Positions 1 to 11,037 of a stretch of DNA of 64,000 nucleotides are shown one piece after another. Position numbers and translations under genes: made by a program. A model generated the notes under the pieces. It was not told where the DNA came from. It was given only the letters and a program-made list of their open reading frames with translations, and did not search any database. This stretch comes from Eopsaltria australis (taxonomy: Eukaryota; Chordata; Aves; Passeriformes; Petroicidae). Location: assembly GCA_034509425.1 (NCBI GenBank), contig JAVTVJ010000777.1, forward strand, positions 449,501 through 513,500, in the 5' to 3' direction. Every line of letters begins with the position of its first letter. The stretch's first letter is position 1.

Positions 1-330
1 GGGGCTCGGGGCCCTGTTTCCGCTCGGCAGAGAGGGTCCCGGTGCCCTGCGGGGTCCCGCGGTGCCGCTCGCACTCACCCGCCGGCCGCGCTCGCCGCCC
101 CGGCCGCCCCAGTCGCACCGCGGGGCGGAGCGGGACCGGCCGCCGAGGCGGGCACTGCCCGGCCGCCCGCGGGGCCATGGGGAGGAGGGGCGGTGCCAGG
201 GCACGGGACGGGCACCCCATGTCCTCTGGGAGCCGAGAGAGAGCCACGGGAGCTCACGAGTGATTGTGTGTTCTGTAGAAGGGCACTCTGTGCACGTGAG
301 TTAACATAAGACGAAGACTTGTCTCTGACC
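1..330. promoter_or_regulatory. CpG island / promoter at left edge
   Basis: Very GC-rich, CpG-dense sequence at about positions 1-220, falling off into ordinary AT-richer DNA by about 300. It surrounds a minus-strand ATG with a good Kozak context (CCATGG) and a following consensus 5' splice site. This is what a housekeeping promoter with a short first coding exon looks like. The gene it serves runs leftwards out of the window. Human synteny places the divergent partner of TXNL4A (RBFA) here. Confidence 0.6.
79..178 (-). CDS. Candidate first coding exon, probably RBFA (mitochondrial ribosome-binding factor A); partial
   Basis: On the minus strand an ATG at 178-176 in a CCATGG context opens a 100-nt frame that ends at position 79 in GG|GTGAGTG, a strong 5' splice site (phase 1). 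The 33 complete codons begin MAPRAAGQCPPRRPVPL. They contain many Arg, Ala and Pro and no Asp or Glu, which is the composition of a mitochondrial targeting presequence. RBFA matures mitochondrial 12S rRNA in the small subunit and carries such a leader. The identification rests on synteny (in human RBFA and TXNL4A are adjacent and divergent) and composition, not on homology of this exon, because presequences are poorly conserved. The remaining exons would lie left of position 1. Alternative: the first exon of another gene or a chance open frame in a CpG island. Confidence 0.42.
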
Positions 331-543
331 GACAGACACCAATGACAGCTCTCACTGCACACATGAAGGTCTTTTCCAACCTATGTGATTCTAGAAATAC
401 CCTCAAAAACTCTTTTTGGCTAAGCAGCTGGGGCAGGCTCAGGTGCTTGGACACTTGAGATGTTATCCCAGCTACAGGCAGTCCTGTGCCAATTTCAGCT
501 GAGAAATGTGTGAGAATTTTTCTGTCACAGTTATTTGGTCTGT

Positions 544-1122
544 ATCATAGAATCACAGAATGGTTTCTGTTGGAATGGAACTTAAAGGCCATCTATTTCC
601 AACTCCCCTGCCACTGGGGACACCTTTCACTATACCAGATTGCTCAGAGCCCCATACAACCTGGTCTTGAACACTGGTAGGGATGAGGCATACACAGCTT
701 CTCTGCATAACCTGTTACAGTGCTTCATCATCCTCAAAGAGGACAATTTTTTTCTAATCTTCTTTGTTCTACTACCTAACCTAAACCTACTCTCCTTCAG
801 TTTAAGGCCATTCCCCTTGTCCTATTACTGCTTGTAAAGAGTCCCTCTCCAGCTCTCTTGTAGTCCCCCTTTAGGTACTGTAAGATTGCTCTATGGTCTC
901 CTCGGAGCCTTCCCTTCTCCAGGCTGAGCAACTCCAACTCTCCCATTCTGTCTTCATGGGAGAGGTGCTCCAGTCCCATGATAACTTAGTGCCCTTCTCT
1001 GGGCCCACTTCAATAGCTCCACATCTTTCTTGTGCTAAGGACCCCAGGGCTGGATGCAACATTCCAGGTGGGATCCCACAAGAGCAGAATAGAGGGGAAG
1101 AACCACCTCCCTCGATCTCCAT
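544..1122 (-). repeat. CR1 LINE, 5'-truncated, minus orientation
   Basis: Starts with the reversed CR1 3' terminus (TCATAGAATCACAGAATGG). It runs through the standard CR1 tail landmarks: the 'ACCAGATTGCTCAGAGCCCCAT' type segment, then 'CCCCAGGGCTGGATGCAACATTCCAGGTGGGATCCCACAAG', quoted here only as landmarks at about 1030-1085, and 'CACCTCCCTCGA' near 1105-1117. It is moderately diverged. This is a common avian non-LTR retrotransposon, and no reverse transcriptase domain is present in this copy. The end point is approximate. Confidence 0.88.
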
Positions 1123-3757
1123 ACCCAGTGATGGGGACTGGGAAGTACAGCTTCATTTCTCAGTTCACAAAAGCTGTGCTGAAGTGAGTCCCCTTTCTGT
1201 GCAGGTGGTCACAAAGCACTGAGGAGGATGCCTGGCTTCTGGCATGAGAGCAGCTCAGGAGTCAGGACACACCACTGCTGTGGGCATCCAGGGATCATTC
1301 TCCTTTCACACTATGGAATAACTAGCCATAGGGCACTGCTGTGTCTCTCCTGAATACTGTAGCGCTTTTCAAAAAATGCATTAGAAAACACCATCTTCTT
1401 GAATTCTGTCAAACACATTTTGATATGCTGAACATGAGGACAGTCAAGTTTAAAATAAATCCTCTATAAAATGACTGCTAAAAATAAGATATAATAACAA
1501 TTCATATCAATTACACAAAACCATAAACTGTGCTTGTTATCCTGGTGATGATTTTTGAGTATCAGTTGCTTACATTAATTTCAAGTTCAGACAGTTAAAC
1601 TTTAAAGCAAAAATTAATTAACTAGCAATATGGAGTTACAGCATGGATTCTTAGTTAAGTTTACTTGCATTTTCTTCCTTAAAAAAACCCAACAAACATA
1701 AATTGATTACACATTACCTCTTTCACATCAAAAGTTTCCAAACTGCTTTGGTGATAAATGTAATGAGTAAGCTTTTAACTTACTGCTCACCTGAGATCGA
1801 AGGACCCTTGTAAAGTCCCTCTCAAAGACACAAGTCATTCTCCCTACAAACTGGGGAAGGAGACCTACCACATTTTAGTCTTGAAGGTAAAGAAAAATCC
1901 TTGGAAGGACAACACAGTAGTTTTTCCCTTTGTATATCAAATCCACAAATTTGAATGAACAAAATGGAGAAGGAAGTAGTAACAGCAAAGGATTGTTACT
2001 CCAACTGAAAATCCAGGACATACATATCAAATGTCAAGGAAATGGGTATGTTATGTGGTTATGTGGAGAGAATCAGATTATTTCAAAGCTGTTTTGTGCA
2101 ACTTGAACATCCAGTTTTCAAGCTATAGTTCAAGAGCTGGTGCATCTCTACAGAAGGTATATCTGTATAGCACCGTATGTGACAGAAGTTGTCAATTGCA
2201 CCAATGCACTATCATGTTAAGTAGATTTAGTTCATAGACTGCCTTCTAGACCTCCATGTAGTGTGTTAATCTGAATTACACTGACTGTACATCATTGCTG
2301 TGTGCAAGTTTTCTCTTATAGAAAGGGATCTGATACACCAGCATTGTACGGAGCACTCTGAAATGAGTAAGGTCTGTGGGTATGTAGAGAGAAGTATTGC
2401 ATAGTCTGTGGACTTCACCCCATCATTAAATATTGCTGTTGGTGTCCATGTAATCCTGCAGGGTCAGCTGATGCCTGCAGTGTTAATAAGGTGCTTGCAT
2501 AAGAGTTATTTCTTAGGATTGGGCTTTAGAAGTATTGTGTTACCCTAAAAGATGTTTGTATAATGTAATGCATACATTTCCCAGGTGGGTTGTACAGACT
2601 AGCTTAAGCACAAATCTGGATAAGGACATACATTTCCTATGTCTACATTATGTTTTATAAGGATGTATTATATGTGAACAGGATTTGTAGGCCAAAAATG
2701 CTGAGGCAGGAAATCTGTATTCACGAGCTTGTTGTTTCAGGCAAGGTCAAATCAAGTGATGCATTTGCTTCCAGTGACTATAAACCATCATAAAGTGTTA
2801 TCACTTGCCTGTAGGTAAGGTCAGCTTTCCCAGTAGACCTTGCAGCAGCACTTTATTCTAAATCATGTACTTTTTGCACATTAAAATATTTCAAAAATCT
2901 CGAATCAATGGAGTGATCTATAGTGGATCATCTCTTCTCTTAATGTGGCCACTGCATTTTTGGATCCACTTTCAGTAATCATGAGATTGAATGTACTGTG
3001 TGTGAACCACCTCATCACTCCAGTGACTGACAGGCAGCTGTGTTGTCTCCTCTAAAGCACCCCTCTGGCAAGGAGCACTTCTGAAACTAATCAGCCCAGA
3101 TTCTTGAAATATCTGCAGAAGTAGCTGTAAAACTCCAAGGAAATGCCAAACATGTACAATTGTTTAAGTAGAAGTGAAGTGCTGTATCCGGTTTTGTTTG
3201 CTTCTTCACCTCTTGAGAAAAGTTTGCATCTACAAAAACCTTGTGTGTTTTTTGCAGTTTTAGGATATTGATCTAAGAAAAGGGTTTTTTTCCCCCTTTT
3301 CTATTTTATTGTAACCTTGTTTTTCAGCTCTGTAATTAATTGCTTAGCCTTTTATTTTTAAATAAATTCAACTTATTTTTTCAAGGTTATACAGGTGACA
3401 ATGAAAGGTGTACTGGGCACCTGCACCTCAGAGAGCAGGGAGGTACCTGGGGCAATCTTGAAATTCTTGACAGTCAACATGCTGCAATGTTGAAAAACTT
3501 GCAATGTCTCGTGTTGTGGAGTTTCAAGAGTTGGTAACATCATCATACATTAAACTGATGGGAGGTAGTGTATTTTGGCAAGCACCCACCACAACTATCT
3601 GCAAAACAAATGCTCTGTAAAGATGCATAAGGCACCAGGCAAAATCCTGGCTGCACTTAATGACAACTTTGCAATAAATTTTACTGATAAATAATCATAC
3701 GATTCATAAAGTCACGCTACATATCAAAAGACATAGCACTGCCACTTTGTGTGTTGA
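1123..3757. other. Intergenic, mostly unique AT-rich sequence
   Basis: No protein homology recognised. The sequence is AT-rich with several short poly(T) tracts (for example near 3280-3300). The only structured item is an exon-like segment on the minus strand at 1791-1850, listed separately. Short frames on both strands show no family resemblance and are treated as chance. Confidence 0.6.
1791..1850 (-). other. Exon-like segment of unknown identity
   Basis: On the minus strand a pyrimidine tract (TCTCCTTCCCC) and AG at 1852-1851 precede a 60-nt stretch. The stretch ends in CAG|GTGAGC at 1790, with a second good donor (GTAAGT) 7 nt further on. The 60 nt are open in one frame (20 codons, beginning FVGRMTCVFERDF). 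I do not recognise the peptide. It lies between the 3' end of the second GRHPR-like gene and the CpG island, so it could be an upstream or readthrough exon of a leftward transcript. Isolated splice-site pairs also occur by chance in this much sequence. Confidence 0.22.
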
Positions 3758-3763
3758 TTTATT
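3758..3763 (-). terminator. Candidate poly(A) signal for GRHPR-like copy 2
   Basis: TTTATT on the plus strand reads AATAAA on the minus strand, about 200 nt past the stop codon of the second GRHPR-like gene. This is a plausible end for a short 3' UTR, judged from the hexamer and its position only. Confidence 0.45.
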
Positions 3764-3961
3764 TGTCTTTTGGGCTTGTATTAGACAACAGAAAGTATGT
3801 AAACACAACTGAGAGGATGGTAAACCATTTCCTTCCAAGCTTTAGTGAGGTGTATGGACATTCTTGTATTTAAAAAGATCTTTAGAGCTGATGTGGAGGG
3901 GGAAGATAAGAATAATAAGAGAAAGAGAAGAATAAAAAGAGATGTGATATCCTTTCACATG

Positions 3962-6900
3962 TCAGCTAGGGAGCACTTCACTGGGTAGGGGGAGACCATT
4001 CAGGGCTGCTAGTATGTTTTCAACTGCTTCCTCTGTTATCATGTAGGTGGCCTTGTCTGTTCTAACGCCGAGGTGAGGTGTTATAATGACGTTCTTTAAT
4101 TTTAACAATGGATGGTCTCTGGAAGAAAAGAAAAAAGAGTTACCTACTGTTTTCATCTAAATAAAGAGGAATCTTACTATAGCTTTTGCACTGTATTTAA
4201 AGTTAGTTTGATACAACTTTGCAAGTCCCACTAAGACCCAGAGACCCATCTACATGGAAGTAAATTTGGACTGTAATAGGACATGCAAAGACTTCATAGC
4301 TGCTCTTTTCTCCAGAAACACACTTCTGCCATGAGGCAGCAATTTGAACTATGTCAGTAGGGAGGATTAAGCCCTCCTTACACATTCATACTACACAATA
4401 GTCTGAGCTGTAGTTATTTGCACACAGGCACAAGACAAAAGTTCCCACAACCCAAAATGCAGCCAGCACAGTTAATTCCAAAAGGCAGGATCCTGGTAGA
4501 GTGGTCTTTTTAGATAAGCTAAGCAGTCTCTGGGCCCAAGAGATAAGCAATACTTCAGCCTTGTATTGTGGAAAGAAGTCTGTGGAGACAGACACCTCCG
4601 GGCTATGCAGCAGGTCTTAGGTCTCAAGCAGCTTCTACCCATTAAAACTGGCAAGCTGCCTTTTCTAATTTTCTAAAGCAATTTGCAAGTGAAGCACTGC
4701 TGCAGCTTCACAGGGTGATTCTAAGGACTGGGTTTAATGCTTTCCCTGCCTCCTGCTGTTTCCTGTCTCCTAGGCTTCCCTTTGGTCTGTTATCAGCCCC
4801 AACATCTGGGCTGCATCCCATTCCTATTCATCCAAACTTATGCCAGGGGCAGGGTGGCTGCCTCAGCCAGCTTTCTGCCTGCTGCAGGGATGCCTCTGGC
4901 CTCAGCAGGGCTCACCCATCCTTCCCGAGAGATAAGCAGAGATAGCAACCTGGGCAGTGGTTCTGGGCAGGTGACATCCAAAGCTGCGGCCCTGATAACA
5001 CCAGTCTGCAGAGCTGCCACCAGCGCCTCTTGGTGAACTACTGCACCTGGTGGGGAATTAGAGCCTCTGAGTGCACCCTGCAGGTAAAAAGCTGAAGGCA
5101 AAGAGAGAAGGGAAGGGGAGAGGGAGGAATTTCTGCCATGCCTGATCATTCTAGACATGTGCCCCAGCTGTGCTGGATGTGGCATGGTGCTGCGTGGAAC
5201 ACAGCGGGAGCTGGACCACGCCGTGAGGCCAGCCAATGGACCTGGATGGTACCTCGGCTGATGTTAATCAGGGTAGCTGTGGGCTTCATCAGCTCCAGCT
5301 CTCTTTTCCCGATCAGCTTGTGTGTCTGAGGTGTCAGGCTCACCGCCAGGATCACAAAATCTGCCTGCTGGAGCAAGCTGTCTATCTTTTTGCAGTAAGT
5401 GGCACCAACAGCTTGCTCCTCTTGCACTTTCCTAATGGGGAAAGAAGCATTTCAGTAATGGAAACATTTTCTTCAACGATGTCACCAGTATACAAACTAA
5501 AGGATCTGATTATCACAGCCATATAGCAAACAGGTGGCAAACAAAGGTGAATTTACTCTCAGATGGGTGTTTAGATCCTTCTGGAAGGCTTCAAGCCCTA
5601 CAGCATGGGATAGATTGCATGCCTCCCTCTCAGCCACTCCAGTGCAGGGTACCAAGGGCTTCTTACGAAGTCTGCAAATGAACTAAGGCTGAGCACTGAA
5701 GCAGAAGGCAGCACACAGTCCATTCTCCAGGATCCCCTGTGCCCCTCAAAGGATGCAGTCACTGCTCAAACCAGAGGAGTGGTATTCACCAGAACTCACC
5801 CATGCAAGGTCTGGGCATGGCAGTGGTCCTCATCCTGTCAGCACTCTCAGTAAGCCTGTCATTTTTTTAATGAGTGAAATCAGCAAGGCAGCTCTTTGCC
5901 AGGCTTCTGGCTACCCCAGGACTTTCACAGAATAAAGTATTCAGCAGAAAAAGTTACCAGAGTAGAGAGACTTTTTGTTTTACTTTTCACAGCACGGAAG
6001 AATACTTGCTATTTCTCACGTTCTTTGTAAATTTAGCTGTCTGAACTTTGGGAAGTGAAGAAGCAATGACAGAGTATCATATGTATAATCTTCTCCTTCT
6101 GATTGCTTTAAATTATTTCCTCCCTAATCTAGAAATAAAGAGGCCACACTAAGAAAATAACTTCAATGTAACTTCGACCCATGTCTCCTAACAAACACAC
6201 TCACTGATTTTTTTCAGGTCAACGACCAGAGAGCAAGTGGGAAAAGAGCAGACTGGAACTGCAGCCAGTTTTGCAGCATGCAGAGTGCATCTTGATTCAG
6301 CACACAAGTTGGAAGTGTAAATATACTTTAAATGTACTTTAAATGTACTTTGAGTTTTTAATTTGTTGCACTGTGCATTGTTCATTCATCACAGCCCTCT
6401 TACATAAATATTACTTTAAAGACTGAAAAATACTAAACAGAGGGAGTTAATGATGATACACATAAAAAAGAATAAAGAAAGTAGTGCCTTTTACATCTTT
6501 TTTTTTTTGTGGTTTGTGAAGAGATTCTGAAAGATCTTAAGGAGTACTTCTTTTAAAATGTGAGTTTGCTCAGCTGTTTTTCTGAAGAAACAGGAATGCC
6601 AAGCATGGCTAAAAACTTCTGGCATCATTCACCCTTGTGATTTGCCTAGGGTTTCCTAAAGCAGTGACCCTCCTTCTGCAGTCTGCTTATGGAGAAAATC
6701 CCTGAAAACCACATCCTGGCACCACAGCTTCTCCCTTCAGTCACAGAGGAGTAAAGTTCTCTCAGGGTAGGTCACAGTTTATAGCAGTAAATATTTGTTC
6801 TGCTCATTATCTGCACCTTGCCTGACTGCAGAGGCCTCGAGTTGTACATGGGGGTCTTGCTCACTTTAAACTGAAGAGCCCCTGTGCTGAATATCTAACA

Positions 6901-9269
6901 AGGTTCAGATTTCCAGATACACAGGGTAGGAGGGGCTATAAAAAAAGGATGAAATCCGGTTAAATATTTGCTAAAATTCTTACTGGCTTGAGAAGAAACA
7001 AGGTTTTCTTAAGAACAGCTCTCAATCATATTGTGCCAAGTATATACTTCCTAGTTTCCAGCCACTGTTTCAAAAATATCCCTCCTGAACTTCAAAATAC
7101 TGTCCAAATAGAGTTATGTTGTCACTGTAGTACAACGTGATAAGAAAGTATAAGCTTGATTTCTTTTCTTTTCTTTTGTTTTAATCTTGGCCCTATTCCC
7201 TCATTTCTTGCTATATTTCTGACATAATTCCTTGAAAAGAAAATACTGACTATCTGAAAGAGTTTTTGCTGCAATTAGGGTCAAGACATATTTTTACCTC
7301 TGTGTCCTGTTGTGGTACAAAATGTTCATTTCAAATGCTTTGGCTCTCAGAGCAATCTTATATCCAATGCTGCCCATGCCAATGATCCCCAGAGTAGCTC
7401 CAGCAATTTTAACTCCCAGAATATCAGCTTCACAGTACTCCATACTTGGAGAAATCGAAATGTTATGGACTGCCAGAAAAACACATAAATATGAGAAATG
7501 AATGGGGTCCAACATGGAGGAACAAGGCAAAAGAGTCTAGACCTGTGCTACTATAGCACACTTCTAATGGTTACAAACACACAGTTTTGTAATGTCCTAG
7601 GTAACTCCCTAATGTATCATCTTCCCCAGCTATATGTATATAGGTGATATTCCAATTTATTCTCACCATACTACAAAAAGCCTTTTGATAGAATACCTCA
7701 AAAAAAATTTTTACTGCTTTAGACTAACAAAAATATTTCCCTATTCCTCATCAAGAATCAAAATAATTATTGCCAATAACAATGCAGAGTTTGAAAATGT
7801 CTCATGGAGAACAACACCAGATACTGGGTTTCCTCTTCACATCTGCTACTCTCCTTGGAAAGAAAAGTGTGACTTCTTTAAAAACCACAACTTGGTAATT
7901 TCTATAATTACCTCTTAAACCTGCACAATTCTGGATAGTTCTACAACACATAAAATACAGTTATATACACAGCGTCAGCCCTGCTAGCAAGGTGACAGGC
8001 TTCTGATATTTCAGTCTTCTGATATTGCCAGCTTTTCTAAAACACAAGCAGAATATTGTAAAAGGATAAAAAAAATGACTCAGAAAAAAACAGTCATGTC
8101 AGGACAGAGCTATCAGAAATGCCACCAGGGATAGTTTATGTAGATGAGAACAATAAATTAATCTTCCTGTTAATCTGTCATCCTTTTGTGAGGTAGAAAC
8201 AGACATAGAGGGACACAAATCCCCTTTGAGTTTCTATGAATCCTGTGGAACAGATGGCAATCAAAGTCAGGTAAATATAAAAGGATAAATCTGAAGGATT
8301 TTTTCCTGAAGAAGAAGGCATTCTAACCAAGGAAAGGGTAGGTCTATTTGGCAAAATAGCAATAAAAAATTGTTGATGAAACTAGAAAGGATGCTATTAA
8401 CAAAAATTGGAGTAGGCTGCTTTATTACTCTCTAATGTCCCTAAAAGGCCCCAATTCTGCACCAATCCATTCAGTTTCAAAGAATATATCCATGCCTCTA
8501 TCAGCCTTGTGAGTCCCTTCAAACGCAGGATTCTATGTACCCTTGTTCTGCCCCATCGTTGCCTCCCATACTAATTTCTTCTGCCAGCCTGTGACTTCAG
8601 TGATATCTGATCTTTGGCATCCCCCACTTTTGGTCATAGCACTGTAATGCCATCCCATTTTATTTATACCTGGTTCAAAAATATGTTATGTATGTCTGTG
8701 TATAATGGAATAATTTAAGTATACCTATTATACATAAAATATCTGAAAATACCCATTATCCTGTTTGCCAACATAATAAATTTACATTTGCACATATGTG
8801 CACTACAGGTAACTCTAAGAAAAGTCAAATTAATGGCAGGTAGATCTTATATGATTTTTAGAAGCCACAAAAGAATTGAGATGTTACCTTCCACTAGTCT
8901 TCTAGCAGATGCTAACAGCAAAGCCATCCCAGTATCTGCTGTGCTGCTGGAAACAGCACGTGGAGCATTGGCCATCTTCACACCAAAGCTAGCTACAAGG
9001 TTCAGATCCAGGTGATCCATCCCCACTCCCGAATTTGCAATCACTTTCAAGTTTGGCAGGCTCTGGAGGAGCTCTTTGTCGATGACTGGTTTGTGCCACC
9101 ACAAATAGATTGCTTGGACCTTTTCGCCTACATCCTTTCTGTTTTCAAGAAATTCCTTCATGGTGATGAGATGGAAATATTTCTTCAGGAATGGCACATG
9201 GCTATGCAGTATCCCACGTATGCCACCAATTTCATTTACCAAAAGCCAAGGTAGTTCTCCTCCTTCCAT
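3962..9269 (-). CDS. GRHPR-like D-2-hydroxyacid dehydrogenase, copy 2 (5 coding exons, 328 aa)
   Basis: Predicted NAD(P)H-dependent D-2-hydroxyacid dehydrogenase of the glyoxylate/hydroxypyruvate reductase family, probably cytosolic. Exons on the minus strand: 9269-8888, 7469-7298, 5431-5253, 5046-4950, 4118-3962, giving 987 nt including TGA. An acceptor (TTTGTGCAG) sits three bases before the ATG, so at least one noncoding exon lies upstream. The N-terminal half carries the NSGVGMDHLDL segment of the substrate/catalytic domain. The Rossmann motif GMGSIG is at residues 158-163 and the catalytic residues are R244 (NISRG), E273 (CPEPLP) and H292 (TPHLG). All are present, and no frameshift or stop breaks it. 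Oddities: the donor after exon 4 is GTTGCT, far from consensus, and the substrate loop reads NAPRAVSSSTAD where copy 1 has [12 protein letters not shown]. Exons 2-5 have the same lengths as copy 1, so this is a tandem duplicate. True substrate unknown. Confidence 0.88.
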
Positions 9270-9272
9270 GAT

Positions 9273-10855
9273 CTGCACAAAGAAGACACAAAGTGTTAGA
9301 AGAAAGACATATCATTATTAACAGGCATTTTAAAGAATAATCACTGCCATGTCCTGTTTCATGACATTTATGACAAGAGATCCTATAAACCACATAGGAA
9401 GATAAGAAAACCAAGACAAGCAAGCAGCTCTTTTAAATATGGTACCAATTATACACACAGGTGCCCCCCCAGAGGTATTCACATAATCAGTCGGAACAAG
9501 TTCTGTCCTCGTGGTCTAAGATTTCATATTACTGCTACCATGCTCAAAACACAACACTCCTCATTAATTTCTTAATTTCAGATCATCAGTAGTCTGCAGC
9601 AAATAGTGCAATAAATCTCCTTTGCTACCCTGAAATCACAAAGTACCCTGTCTAAGTAGTTTAGAAAAATGCTGGACCAAATCTACTTCATGAAAATAAA
9701 TTGCACAGCTTCATCATGAACTTTGAGTTATCAGGTTAATTTTTAAATGCTTCATTGCAGAGATTTTTGCAGTCTCCTGTCCTGAAGAGACCCCAGTGAC
9801 TGCAGAGCCTTTTCCTGAGCCTATCGTAAGTTACAAAAATAACAAAATAATATATGCTAAGGCAAGTGTTTTTCAAGAAGGACATACACACTCTAAATTG
9901 TTTGGATTTTTTTCCAGAATCCCTGACCATCTGGTTTTGGTCCTGAGAGAATCGATGAATTGACAATTATTTTGGTGGTTTTTGACAGACTCTTTATAGC
10001 TACCTTTAATTTTCTACAAGAATTTTAAGAGCTGTGGGGAGAGTGTTCAAGGGCTGAAGATCTTGGAATAGCAATCCTATAGCAATTCTGTTGCCTTGTT
10101 AGTATAATTTCACTATTTCCAACTGAATGTCTAGCTCTTGGCCTGTCTACACTTCCTGTGCTAGAACTTCATTTTACCATCCCTTCAGGGAGCCTGACAA
10201 TGTTGCAAAACAATGGAAAGCCTTCCTGACTTTATGGAGATGACAACCACTTTACTAAATTTTCTGAATTTGTTGATTGCTAATAGGAAAGAGAATGTAA
10301 GAAAAAGCTTGGCCCTGGGCTGCAAGTCAGGACTGATCACTAATTTTGCTTTAGGTTATGCCCTCACCCATGTGATTTCAGTGGTAATTCTACCATTATT
10401 TCATGGCCAGTCAAGATAAAAGCATCATTTTTGTCTGCATGGAGGAACTGAATCTCTTGGAATTTACTTTGGTTTTCTAAGGATCCCTTCATGAAAAATG
10501 AAAACACTTTTTCAACAATTGGCTTTGCTTTAACATGTAAATGAAGCAGAGCTCTTCTTAAATTAGGAAACCCTAGGCCTATGATCACTTCAAAGAACAT
10601 TTCTTCTGTGTTTTCATATAAAAATAGAATACTGGAATATTGGCTGAAAAGTGTTTCAGGACACAGTCAAATTTCTGCAGGGAATCAATGCTCATTCATC
10701 TTCAGTAGATTTGAGAGTGTTACACAAACTGCCTGGTGCCCTTGCTTATCATTATGTACCAGGAAGACCTGGGAACAGATCATTGGTATTCACTGAAATA
10801 GACTGAAGATATCAAAATGCATAACTGCTCAGTTAAAATCTTCAAACAAATCTCT
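9273..10855. other. Spacer between the two GRHPR-like genes
   Basis: About 1.6 kb of AT-rich unique DNA between the coding start of copy 2 and the poly(A) signals of copy 1. No CpG island or other promoter signature is visible, although copy 2 needs an upstream noncoding exon. A minus-strand donor-like site (GG|GTGAGG near 10362) is the best visible candidate for such an exon, but it is not convincing. Open frames here are short and unrecognised. Confidence 0.55.
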
Positions 10856-10875
10856 TTTATTAGTTTCACTTTATT
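10856..10875 (-). terminator. Candidate poly(A) signals for GRHPR-like copy 1
   Basis: Two TTTATT hexamers (10870-10875 and 10856-10861) read AATAAA on the minus strand, about 165 and 180 nt past the TGA of copy 1. The spacing resembles that seen for copy 2 (about 200 nt), consistent with a short 3' UTR in both duplicates. Confidence 0.5.
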
Positions 10876-11037
10876 TTTGCCATTGTAAGTAACAGAACAG
10901 ATCAATCTAGTGAGGTGATAATTTTGCAGCGTCATGGTGAGCAGTGCAAGAACAGGTTGCTTTTTTTTTAGCTTAAAAGTGGTAAGAAATAGTGCCTTTC
11001 CATAAACAGGAGATTTAGTGGCATCATCTGGCACTCA

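Noticed and set aside
4838..4949. Extension of GRHPR-like copy 2 exon 4 to the strong downstream donor (GG|GTGAGC)
   Set aside because: It would join exon 5 in the wrong phase and insert unconserved residues before the catalytic His exon. The weak in-phase donor fits copy 1 exactly.
6324..6352. 11-nt tandem repeat TACTTTAAATG, about 2.5 copies
   Set aside because: Too short and AT-rich to be more than slippage within an intron/3' region.
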